Positions 6,544 through 13,942 of a stretch of DNA of 14,943 nt are shown piece after piece (position 1 is the first letter of the stretch; each line of letters begins with the position of its first letter). The stretch covers positions 1-14,943 of the forward strand of contig WTKI01000035.1 in the NCBI GenBank assembly GCA_011524425.1. Direction: 5' to 3'. A program made the position numbers and the translations under genes. Source of the DNA: Altererythrobacter sp. (GTDB taxonomy: Bacteria; Pseudomonadota; Alphaproteobacteria; Sphingomonadales; Sphingomonadaceae). The notes beneath the pieces were generated by a model. The model saw only the letters and a program-made list of their open reading frames with translations, had not been told where the DNA came from and ran no database searches.

Positions 6544-7500
6544 ATGACTGCAACTCAGGCAAAAAGCTTGCCGCAGCGCGCTGGCCTCGATAGCAGGCTT
6601 GCCACTATGACAAGCTTCCCTGCCCCTGCCGCCAAGATGGTAGAAACGATGCAAGCCGCGACTGCCGAGGCGCCCCGCAGCGCCGTCGCCTTTCAAGGGT
6701 GCCCTGGTGCGAACTCTCATCGGGCCGCGATGGACGCAATGCCGGAAGCGCTTCCTTTGCCCTGCTTCAGCTTCGAAGATGCCTTGGAAGCAGTGAAAGA
6801 CGGGCGCGCTGGATCCGCAATCATACCTATAGAAAATTCGCAGCATGGGCGCGTTGCAGATATCCATTTTCTGCTTCCAGAAAGCGGGCTTTCCATAGTG
6901 GGCGAATATTTCATGCCGATCCGCCATGCTCTGATGGCGCTTGGCGATGGCCCTTTCGCATCAGCTTACAGTCATCCGCAAGCGCTCGGCCAATCGCGGT
7001 TTTTCCTGAGAGAACGCGGTATCGTGCCATTGAGCTTTGCAGACACTGCTGGCGCAGCTGCGTTTGTTGCCGAGACAGGCGACCCATCCCTTGCATCCAT
7101 CTCGCCCCCGATCGCTGCGGAGCTATACGGCCTGAAAATTATTGAAAATGATGTGCAGGACGCCGCCGATAATATGACTCGGTTTGTTATTCTGGCTTCT
7201 GAACCGATCGAGCCTGCAAGCCTTGCAGGGGAAGAGTCCATTACGACCTTCGTTTTCGAAGTGAAGAATATCCCTGCTGCACTCTACAAAGCGATGGGCG
7301 GGTTTGCGACCAATGGCGTCAATATGACGAAACTGGAAAGCTATCAGATCGGCGCAAGCTTTACCGCAACAGCGTTTTATGCTGACATTATCGGTGCACC
7401 GGGAGACCCCGCCGTCGACCGCGCGCTGGAAGAATTGGCCTTCCATTCTAAGGAATTGCGCATCTTGGGAAGCTATCGCCAAGCGCGTGAGCGGCATTGA
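6544..7500 (+). CDS. pheA: prephenate dehydratase with C-terminal ACT domain
   Basis: Monofunctional prephenate dehydratase converts prephenate to phenylpyruvate for phenylalanine synthesis in the cytosol. The 318-residue frame contains the catalytic domain from about residue 46 (AVAFQG), with IPIENSQHGRV (94-104), YSHPQALGQ (142-150) and the essential Thr-Arg-Phe of NMTRFVIL (210-217). An ACT regulatory domain (about 232-310) follows. Its ligand-binding segments read IPAALYKAMGGF and LESYQIG, the latter replacing the classical ESRP, so phenylalanine feedback may still occur with altered contacts. No chorismate mutase domain is fused. The ATG at 6544 has GAGG 4 nt upstream; ATG at 6607 (Met22) has AGG at a usable distance and would still leave 24 residues before the catalytic domain. 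I keep the first but cannot decide. The nearest plus-strand promoter match (TTGATT-17-TGTGAT, 6452-6480) is weak. Confidence 0.93.
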   Translation: MTATQAKSLPQRAGLDSRLATMTSFPAPAAKMVETMQAATAEAPRSAVAFQGCPGANSHRAAMDAMPEALPLPCFSFEDALEAVKDGRAGSAIIPIENSQHGRVADIHFLLPESGLSIVGEYFMPIRHALMALGDGPFASAYSHPQALGQSRFFLRERGIVPLSFADTAGAAAFVAETGDPSLASISPPIAAELYGLKIIENDVQDAADNMTRFVILASEPIEPASLAGEESITTFVFEVKNIPAALYKAMGGFATNGVNMTKLESYQIGASFTATAFYADIIGAPGDPAVDRALEELAFHSKELRILGSYRQARERH

Positions 7501-7521
7501 ATGTTAATCACTTCCTAAAAT

Positions 7522-7554
7522 CACTACGCCTTTACTGCAATTTAGTGCGTTTTT
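7522..7554 (+). terminator. weak candidate terminator after pheA
   Basis: CACTA (7522-7526) can pair with TAGTG (7543-7547), followed by CG and a run of five T (7550-7554). The stem is only five AT-leaning pairs around a 16-nt loop, so termination would be poor. It is listed because it is the only stem-plus-T-run between pheA and the next gene. Confidence 0.22.
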
Positions 7555-7587
7555 CCGGTTAGTTGTGGTTGCGTGACTTAAACACGC

Positions 7588-8289
7588 GTGCCAACACTGC
7601 ACCCAATGTCGAGGGGCTCACCAATCGCGCCAAGCACAAGCGATGCCGAAACCGGTCAGGAGAATGATTTTTCTGGCTGGGATAAACTGCGTGAGAATGA
7701 CGATATCCAGTTCGAGCCGATCGTCATTCCGGAGCGCGAACCGCAGGAACCCGGCTGGCTTGAGCGATTTATCCAATGGCTCGCGGACAACCTCAATCTG
7801 GGCGAATTCTTCATCGGCATTTGGCCGATCGTTAAATGGGTCCTGATTGCGATGCTGGTCGCCGCAGTTATCATGCTGCTTTATCGTCTGATCGGCCTTC
7901 CGATGCTCAGCAATCGGAAGAGCGAGGCATCAGAAGGTGAGGAAACGGCATGGGTTCCGGACCAGAAAGAAAGCCTAGCCTTGCTGGAGGAGGCGGACCG
8001 CTTAGCAGCTAACGGGCAATATGATGAAGCAACGCATTTGCTGCTGAAGCGCAGCGTAGGCCAGATCGCTGCGGTAAGGCCGGACTGGGTCGAACCTTCT
8101 TCAACCGCGCGAGAGCTTGCTGCATTGCGCGATTTGCCTCAAGCGGCGCGCGAGGCTTTTAACGTCATAGCCGAGCGGGTTGAACGCAGTCTGTTTGCCT
8201 TGCGCAATCTGGACCAGAAAGATTGGGAGGCCGCACGGTCAGCCTATGCCCGCTTTGCTATCGCTCCCATCCAGAGTGGCTCTGCATGA
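7588..8289 (+). CDS. DUF4129 domain-containing membrane protein (first gene of the MoxR operon)
   Basis: A 233-residue single-pass membrane protein of unknown biochemical function. Residues 1-75 are hydrophilic with no signal peptide. One strong hydrophobic helix follows (about 78-103, IWPIVKWVLIAMLVAAVIMLLYRL), then an acidic linker. The DUF4129 domain (about 128-228) contains EEADRLAANGQYDEATHLLLKR and FALRNLDQKDWEAARSAYARF, helical TPR-like sequence seen beside MoxR/DUF58 genes in many phyla. The GTG at 7588 follows an in-frame TAA at 7579, so the start cannot lie further upstream. ATG at 7606 (codon 7) is the alternative, and neither has a clear Shine-Dalgarno. The GTG directly abuts a GCGTG/CACGC inverted repeat (7571-7587). 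It overlaps the DUF4350 gene by ATGA, so it heads a coupled operon. DUF4129 is thought to sit on the periplasmic or cytosolic face as a partner of the ATPase, but this is unproven. Confidence 0.82.
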   Translation: MPTLHPMSRGSPIAPSTSDAETGQENDFSGWDKLRENDDIQFEPIVIPEREPQEPGWLERFIQWLADNLNLGEFFIGIWPIVKWVLIAMLVAAVIMLLYRLIGLPMLSNRKSEASEGEETAWVPDQKESLALLEEADRLAANGQYDEATHLLLKRSVGQIAAVRPDWVEPSSTARELAALRDLPQAAREAFNVIAERVERSLFALRNLDQKDWEAARSAYARFAIAPIQSGSA

Positions 8290-9668
8290 ATACGGTGAGT
8301 TCGACAGCGCCTGTCCAAACGAGCCAGAGTGCAAGCCCGTTCAGCAAGCGCACGCTTCTTGTACTCGTGATCGTCAGCTTTCTTGCATTTCTTGCTTTGA
8401 TTGCCCTGATCGGAGCTGGACAGACAAGTCGGCAATCCAATGACGGTGGCAGCCATGCGTCATCCAACGGATTAAATGGCTATTCGGGTCTTGTAGAGCT
8501 TTTGCGGCTGGAAGGACGCGATGTTGAAGTCTCTCGCTCGCCGAGCGGCATGGAGACTTTCGAACTGCTCGTCCTCACGCCGCCGATGAATGCAGATCCA
8601 GAAGACATTCAAGCCATATTGGAAGATCGGTATTATACCGGTCCTACATTGATCATACTCCCCAAATGGGTCGTTCGCCGAGTTCAGGATGACATTACCG
8701 ACGACATCGAAGTTCGCGATGGCTGGGTTCAATTGCTGTTTGCCTCCAAACCTTCATGGATCGAAGAGCTAGAGGCCCCTTATGCTCTGGAGGTCTCAGA
8801 AACATGGCGGGGTGATCTTGAGACAACTTCAAGCGATGACACTTCTGATGAAGTGGATGAAGCGGTCGAAACGGTAGTCGCCGCTTTGGATAGGGCAGGA
8901 AACAGCGCAGAAGAAATTGAGCCTGTTACATGGACCGGCTTCGACCAGTCCGGTTCATTGCCGGATGGCCGCTTCAATTCTGCCACTGAAACGCCGCAGC
9001 TGATGCCTTTGATCACTGCGCCTGACCGTACAATGCTAGTGACATCGATCCTCGGCGAGGAAGACAGCGACTTCTTTGTCGACGCTTATCCCGTTACCAT
9101 CGTGGTCGAACCTGATTTGATGAACAATTACGGGCTTGCCGATAGGGATCGCGCCACAGCAGCACTCGCAGTGATTGACGACCTTACCTATGACGAAGAC
9201 ACGCAAGTGATATTTGATGTGACGCTAAATGGTCTTGGTGGATCGGAAAATTTGCTGACCCTTGCCTTTCGTCCGCCATTTCTGGCTGCCACGTTATGTC
9301 TGATCATGGCTATGCTGATCATAGGCTGGCGAGCATTTAACCGATTTGGTCCAGCCACTGCGCAAGCCCAGACGATTGCTTTTGGCAAACGCCGTCTTGT
9401 CACAAACGGCGCGGGATTGATTTTACGCGCACGCAGGCTGGGTCTGCTGGCAGAACCTTACATTGCTTTGACTTCGCGCCGGATTGCAAAGCGCCTGGGC
9501 ATACCGCGAGCAGATATTGAAACAGTTTCAGAAACTCTCGCGGCGCGTTTGCCCGATCAGGAACCCTTGCTCAATCGAGCCAACACCTTGCGCAATGCGC
9601 GCAAACCGAAAGATATTCTGCGAGCCGCTGGCGCGCTGAAGGAACTGGAAAGGAAAATCGAAAGATGA
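8286..9668 (+). CDS. DUF4350 domain-containing membrane protein
   Basis: A 460-residue protein with a membrane helix near the N-terminus (about 22-44, RTLLVLVIVSFLAFLALIAL) and a second at 331-350 (PFLAATLCLIMAMLIIGWRA). Between them lies an extracytoplasmic DUF4350 region (about 60-330), which includes the Rossmann/amidotransferase-like start NGLNGYSGLVELLRLEGRDVE and LLVLTPPMNADPEDIQAILED. After the second helix the basic segment contains RRIAKRLGIPRAD. Residues 177-213 are rich in Asp/Glu/Ser/Thr and look flexible. Function is unknown; family members occur almost only beside MoxR and DUF58 genes. The frame stays open back to 8223, but the ATG at 8286 gives the ATGA overlap typical of this operon and a normal N-terminus. 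The stop overlaps the MoxR start in the same way. Confidence 0.85.
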   Translation: MNTVSSTAPVQTSQSASPFSKRTLLVLVIVSFLAFLALIALIGAGQTSRQSNDGGSHASSNGLNGYSGLVELLRLEGRDVEVSRSPSGMETFELLVLTPPMNADPEDIQAILEDRYYTGPTLIILPKWVVRRVQDDITDDIEVRDGWVQLLFASKPSWIEELEAPYALEVSETWRGDLETTSSDDTSDEVDEAVETVVAALDRAGNSAEEIEPVTWTGFDQSGSLPDGRFNSATETPQLMPLITAPDRTMLVTSILGEEDSDFFVDAYPVTIVVEPDLMNNYGLADRDRATAALAVIDDLTYDEDTQVIFDVTLNGLGGSENLLTLAFRPPFLAATLCLIMAMLIIGWRAFNRFGPATAQAQTIAFGKRRLVTNGAGLILRARRLGLLAEPYIALTSRRIAKRLGIPRADIETVSETLAARLPDQEPLLNRANTLRNARKPKDILRAAGALKELERKIER

Positions 9669-10627
9669 CCATGTCGCTTGACCAATTGCGCGATCTGGCT
9701 GGCAGTATTCGCAGCGAGGTTGGCAAGGCCATTGTCGGCCAGGACGAGATGATCGAGCATTTGCTGATCGCAATGGTGAGCCAAGGCCATGTCTTGCTGG
9801 AAGGCCCTCCTGGAACCGCAAAGACCTTTTTGGGACAGAGTTTTGCTGCTGCTCTGGGCCTGGACTTCGGCCGCATCCAGTTCACGCCTGACTTGCTGCC
9901 TGGCGATATTCTTGGCTCCAACCTGTTCAACTTCCAGACCAGTCAGTTCACACTGACCCGCGGCCCGATCTTTTGTGAATTGTTGCTCGCAGATGAGATC
10001 AACAGGACACCGCCAAAGACGCAAGCCGCTTTGCTGGAAGCGATGCAGGAACGACGGGTGACGCTCGATGGTGAAACTCATGCACTGGCTGATCGCTTCA
10101 TGGTAGTTGCGACCCAGAACCCCATTGAAAGCCAAGGCGTCTATCCTCTTCCAGAAGCGCAGCTCGACAGGTTCCTATTCAAGCTGCTTGTGCCATACCC
10201 AGAGGAAGCTGAAGAAGCCAAAATCGTAGCCGCATTTGGTCAGCGCCAAGGCCCACCCCGACCTGCTGACATCGGAGTATCTGCTGTCGCTGATCCCGCC
10301 AAACTCGCTGAGGCCAGCGCCGCAGTTGATCAAGTGACAGTCGCTCAGGAGATCATCGACTACGTCGTAAGGCTAGTGCGGGCGACGCGTGAGCATGCGG
10401 ACCTGGCGGTTGGCGCAAGTCCGCGCGCCGCTGTCATGCTAGCGAACGCTGGCCGTGCGCGAGCCGCTCTGCATGGTCGCAACTATATCATTCCTGACGA
10501 CATAAAGGCTTTGGCTATTCCGGTCCTTCGCCACCGCTTGACGCTTTCACCGTCCGCAGAAATTGAAGGGCGTGATGTTGAAGCGCTGGTCGCTGAACTG
10601 GTCGAAAACACAGAGGCCCCGCGCTAA
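9665..10627 (+). CDS. MoxR family AAA+ ATPase
   Basis: MoxR ATPases are hexameric AAA+ chaperone-like machines thought to insert cofactors or remodel partner complexes, usually with a vWA-domain protein. The 320 residues show every core element: Walker A GPPGTAKT (47-54), the IQFTPDLLPGDILG segment (71-84), Walker B LLLADEIN (106-113), sensor 1 in VVATQNP (147-153), the EAQLDRF region with a likely arginine finger (Arg169), and sensor 2 GASPRAAV (250-257). Length is normal, and no membrane segment or extra domain is present, so it is cytosolic. It starts within the DUF4350 stop (ATGA) and ends 5 nt before DUF58. The paralog type is that found with DUF58/SpoIIM/RDD genes, not methanol dehydrogenase MoxR or RavA. 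The client is unknown. Confidence 0.95.
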   Translation: MTMSLDQLRDLAGSIRSEVGKAIVGQDEMIEHLLIAMVSQGHVLLEGPPGTAKTFLGQSFAAALGLDFGRIQFTPDLLPGDILGSNLFNFQTSQFTLTRGPIFCELLLADEINRTPPKTQAALLEAMQERRVTLDGETHALADRFMVVATQNPIESQGVYPLPEAQLDRFLFKLLVPYPEEAEEAKIVAAFGQRQGPPRPADIGVSAVADPAKLAEASAAVDQVTVAQEIIDYVVRLVRATREHADLAVGASPRAAVMLANAGRARAALHGRNYIIPDDIKALAIPVLRHRLTLSPSAEIEGRDVEALVAELVENTEAPR

Positions 10628-10632
10628 TTTCC

Positions 10633-11964
10633 ATGCGCTGGTCGCTGCCTTTCGTACCAACTGCTCGCGCAGCCTGGATTTCCGCTATCGCAGCGCCCAT
10701 TGCGCTTGTGATTGGCGCTGTAAATCCGGCAGCATGGGTCATAGCACCAGCGGCGGCGGCTGTATTACTGGCCTTGATCGTCTTGGACGGGCTGCTCGCA
10801 GGTAAAATTGCAAACTGGGATGTTGTGATCCCGCAAGATGCGGAAGTGGGCGAGCTGACACAGCTGGGAGTCGAAGCAAAATTCGCGTCCTCACCAGCTG
10901 GGAAAGTAGAAGCCTCGCTACAATTCGACCCGCGCCTGTCTTCAGGCGGCCGAGGGGATATCACTCTTTCACTCGGGCGTGAGCCAGGCTTACTCCGGGG
11001 CTCAACCGATGCGGTACCTAACCGCAGGGGCACGGCAACAATCAATCGGGCCTGGCTCAGATGGACCGGGCCGTTGGGCTTAGGAGCCAAACAACAGAAC
11101 CGTGCGCTCGAAGAATCCCTTCGCATCTGGCCGGACCTGTCACCAGTCCGCGCGCCAGAGCTGCAAATGTTTCTCCGCGATGCTCAGCTTGGCTTGCTGG
11201 CCCGGCGTATTCGCGGTGAAGGCACGCAGTTTGAAGCATTGAGCGAGTATGAAGCGGGCATGGACCGGCGCAGAATCGACTGGAAAGCTTCTGCACGCCA
11301 CACCAAGCTTTACGCGCGCGAGAATGAGAGCGAGCGTAACAACCAGATTGTGCTGGCGTTTGATTGCGGCCAGTCGATGTGCGAACCCGTGGATGGCTTG
11401 CCGCGGATCGATCGTGCGGTCTCAGCCGGTCTGACCTGCGCTTATGTCGCGCTTAAAGGCAATGACAAGGTTTCACTGTTTGGCTTTGCAGAGCGCCCAG
11501 AAGTCATCACGCCCTTCGTCAGTGATGTGCGCGCCTTTAACCGCTTGCAAAGCGCTGCTGCAGGTCTCGACTATCACAATGCTGAAGCAAATTTCACGCT
11601 CGCATTGGCCACTCTGTCTTCCAAGCTGAAACGCCGCAGCCTCGTGGTTTTGTTTTCAGACTTTGCTGATCCTACGGCCGCCCAATTAATGGTCGAAAGC
11701 ATCGGGCGTCTTGTGAAAAAGCATTTAGTGCTGTTCGTAACAATCGCAGACAGCGAGCTGGAAGAATTGGTGAGCGAAGACCCCGATGATCTCGCGACAC
11801 TTGCCCGAAGCGTCACAGCAGACACGCTCGTTACTCAGCGCGCCACTGTGCTGGAGCAGCTAAGGCAGCTGGGGGTGGATGTGGTCGAGGCCCCTTGGGA
11901 AGAGATCGGTTACTCGCTGATTGATCGCTATTTTGATATTCGCAGGCACGAGGCAATCGGATGA
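10633..11964 (+). CDS. DUF58 domain-containing vWA-like protein
   Basis: DUF58 proteins pair with MoxR ATPases and are proposed to act as the vWA adaptor that delivers clients or senses metal. The 443 residues start with a membrane-associated region (about 12-56, two short hydrophobic helices around VNPAAW), then a beta-rich domain. The DUF58 signature is at about 193-222 (IRGEGTQFEALSEYEAGMD, then RRRIDWKASAR). The vWA-like fold follows, with IVLAFDCGQSM (239-249). That last segment sits where a metal-binding DxSxS would be, but reads D-C-G-Q-S, so one MIDAS serine is replaced by glycine. LVVLFSDFADP at about residues 336-346 fits the second MIDAS loop. The ATG at 10633 lies 5 nt after the MoxR stop. 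It overlaps the SpoIIM-like gene by ATGA. Membrane topology suggests the vWA part is cytosolic beside MoxR; this is inference. Confidence 0.91.
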   Translation: MRWSLPFVPTARAAWISAIAAPIALVIGAVNPAAWVIAPAAAAVLLALIVLDGLLAGKIANWDVVIPQDAEVGELTQLGVEAKFASSPAGKVEASLQFDPRLSSGGRGDITLSLGREPGLLRGSTDAVPNRRGTATINRAWLRWTGPLGLGAKQQNRALEESLRIWPDLSPVRAPELQMFLRDAQLGLLARRIRGEGTQFEALSEYEAGMDRRRIDWKASARHTKLYARENESERNNQIVLAFDCGQSMCEPVDGLPRIDRAVSAGLTCAYVALKGNDKVSLFGFAERPEVITPFVSDVRAFNRLQSAAAGLDYHNAEANFTLALATLSSKLKRRSLVVLFSDFADPTAAQLMVESIGRLVKKHLVLFVTIADSELEELVSEDPDDLATLARSVTADTLVTQRATVLEQLRQLGVDVVEAPWEEIGYSLIDRYFDIRRHEAIG

Positions 11965-13025
11965 AGGCTCCTGTCATCTCAAGCTGGTTCGGACGCGGAA
12001 AGATCGAGGCACCTGCCGACGTTGAAAGCGCGGCGCTGAGCTCTGACCGGTTCCGGCTGGAGCGTGAGGCGGAATGGACGGAGCTGGAAGATATTCTGCG
12101 CCGGATGGAAGGCGGCAGCATGCGGCGTGTCACAGATGAAGAACTGCTGGCTCTACCCGCGCTCTATCGGACCGCTGCATCCAGTCTATCTGTCGCCCGA
12201 GCCACGTCTTTGGACGCTGCTACACTCTCTTATCTAGAGTCGCTTGTGCAGCGCGCATGGTTTCAGGTCTATGGCCCTCGGCAGGGCCTATGGCGCTGGC
12301 TTAGCGGATTTCTGCGCGGGGGCTGGAGCCGAGCGGTACGAGAAATCTGGCTGGACATTTGCATCGCTTTATTTGTGATGGTTGCGGGCAGCATTGTCGG
12401 TTGGTTGCTGGTCGCAAGCGATACCGAATGGTACTATCGTCTGGTTCCATCCCAATTCACAGACAGCAGAGTTCCAGGTGCCAGCCGCGAAGTGCTGGCT
12501 GAAACCTTAGCGGTTGAGCAAAATTCTGACGGGCTTTCTGTTTTTGCCGCTAGCCTGTTTAGCAACAATGCTGGGGTCGCAATCCTCGCATTCGCGCTGG
12601 GGTTCGCCTTTGGAATCCCGTCCTTAATGCTGCTGGTGCACAATATGGCGGTGCTAGGTGCCATGCTCTGGCTGTTCTCCGGCCAGGGGCTCACGCTGGA
12701 GTTTGCAGCATGGCTTTCTGTCCACGGGACGACAGAGCTATTTGCGATCCTGCTATCCGGCGCGGCTGGTCTTCATATCGGGCGCAACATGGCCTTCCCC
12801 GGCAATCGGACGGTCCTTGCTGCAGCTTCTGAGAGCGGCAAGCGCGGCGCCATTGTGATGGTGGGCGTTGTTATCATGATGGTCGTCGCCGCCTTGCTGG
12901 AAGCCTTTCCACGCCAATTGGTCGGCGGGGCGGAAAATCGCTTGCTCATCGGCGGAACATTCCTGGCGTGCTGGCTGGCCTATTTCTTCGCCTATCGCGG
13001 CCAACCGCAAGAGGATGCGCAATGA
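11961..13025 (+). CDS. stage II sporulation protein M (SpoIIM/DUF95) family membrane protein
   Basis: A 354-residue integral membrane protein of the SpoIIM-like family. Although named for a Bacillus sporulation protein, this branch occurs in non-sporulating bacteria beside MoxR genes, with no known activity. Residues 1-125 are cytosolic and helical (LEREAEWTELEDILRRME). Hydrophobic helices follow at about 131-152, 203-222, 222-240, 245-272, 297-314 and 328-345. The conserved core includes SLFSNNAGVAILAFALG (198-214), LVHNMAVLGAML (225-236) and the SVHGTTELFAILLSGAAG stretch (253-270), whose His-Gly and Glu are the strongest family signature. The start overlaps the DUF58 stop and the stop overlaps the RDD start (both ATGA). 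Nothing suggests sporulation in this organism; the operon context points to a role in the MoxR assembly. Confidence 0.89.
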   Translation: MKAPVISSWFGRGKIEAPADVESAALSSDRFRLEREAEWTELEDILRRMEGGSMRRVTDEELLALPALYRTAASSLSVARATSLDAATLSYLESLVQRAWFQVYGPRQGLWRWLSGFLRGGWSRAVREIWLDICIALFVMVAGSIVGWLLVASDTEWYYRLVPSQFTDSRVPGASREVLAETLAVEQNSDGLSVFAASLFSNNAGVAILAFALGFAFGIPSLMLLVHNMAVLGAMLWLFSGQGLTLEFAAWLSVHGTTELFAILLSGAAGLHIGRNMAFPGNRTVLAAASESGKRGAIVMVGVVIMMVVAALLEAFPRQLVGGAENRLLIGGTFLACWLAYFFAYRGQPQEDAQ

Positions 13026-13939
13026 GCGCCAAGCTTGGCCCAATCGAGAAACGTCAAAGGCAGATCATTACCCCTGAAGGGGTGGCTATGCCGATGACTG
13101 TCGCTTCGCGCGGTGCGCGCGTGGCTGCGCTATTGCTTGATTTCTTTATCCTCTATTTTGCGATGTTTGTCTTTATCCTGCTTATGATCTGGCTGGCATC
13201 TGGTTTCATGGAAGCCCTGATCGATCAGGCTGAGGATCAAATTACCGGCGCGGGTGAATTTCTTGCAGTGGTGGTGATCCTGTTCTTCTTTCTTGCGCGC
13301 TATGGCTATTTCCTGTCGTTCGAGCTGGGCCCAAGAGGCGCAACGCTGGGGAAGCGTGCCTGCGGAATTCGCATCGCATCGCGCGATGGCGGCAGACTAA
13401 CCGCAGAAGCAGTGATCGCCCGCAATCTCTTGCGCGATATCGAAATGTTCCTCCCCATAGCGTTTCTGCTGTCCGCGCCGGGCGGAGAGATGGGCAATGC
13501 CGGGATCGCGGGAATGATCTGGTTCGTGCTGTTCATGGCGTTCCCGTTCTTCAACAAAGACGCGCTGCGAGCAGGCGACATTATTGCTGGAACATGGGTT
13601 GTTGAGGCACCACGCACTAAATTGGCGGACGCGCTTTCTACGATGGGAGCAGCGGACGGGCGCAGTGAGTTGACAGGAACGCGATATGAATTCGGAGAGG
13701 CCGAACTTTCCATTTACGGCGAGCATGAATTGCAAACGCTTGAGCGGGTTCTGCGGGCGAGCGATGACAAGGCGATGAGTGCAGTCCACGAGACGATTTG
13801 CGCGAAGATAGGCTGGACACCGGGCGCTGGCGATGAGCGTGCATTTCTCGAGGCCTTTTACGCTCAACTGCGCGCAAGGCTGGAAAGCGATATGCGCTTT
13901 GGCAAACGCAAAGCCGACAAATATTCCGAAAGCAATTAG
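13022..13939 (+). CDS. RDD family membrane protein with C-terminal soluble extension
   Basis: RDD proteins are small multi-helix membrane proteins, some proposed to be ion exchangers. The 305 residues contain the RDD domain at about 26-195. It has Arg30/Arg33 and Asp40 in SRGARVAALLLDFFIL, membrane helices at about 34-60 and 80-100, the GPRGATLGKRACGIRIASRDGG segment region (103-124) carrying the second conserved acidic position, and further helices at about 141-175. Residues 200-305 form a polar tail (YEFGEAELSIYGEHE, then LRARLESDMRFGKRK) that minimal RDD proteins (about 150 residues) lack. The ATG at 13022 overlaps the preceding stop. A longer frame back to 12968 lies inside the SpoIIM-like gene and is unlikely. 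Last gene of the six-gene operon; the next gene converges 3 nt away, with no terminator visible. Confidence 0.87.
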   Translation: MSAKLGPIEKRQRQIITPEGVAMPMTVASRGARVAALLLDFFILYFAMFVFILLMIWLASGFMEALIDQAEDQITGAGEFLAVVVILFFFLARYGYFLSFELGPRGATLGKRACGIRIASRDGGRLTAEAVIARNLLRDIEMFLPIAFLLSAPGGEMGNAGIAGMIWFVLFMAFPFFNKDALRAGDIIAGTWVVEAPRTKLADALSTMGAADGRSELTGTRYEFGEAELSIYGEHELQTLERVLRASDDKAMSAVHETICAKIGWTPGAGDERAFLEAFYAQLRARLESDMRFGKRKADKYSESN

Positions 13940-13942
13940 CTA

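Noticed and set aside
9557..10135. 192-residue minus-strand open frame
   Set aside because: Antisense to the MoxR ATPase and the end of DUF4350; no family features.
11961..13025. Sign of endospore formation from a SpoIIM homolog
   Set aside because: The SpoIIM/DUF95 family is widespread in non-sporulating bacteria within MoxR operons, and no other sporulation gene is present.
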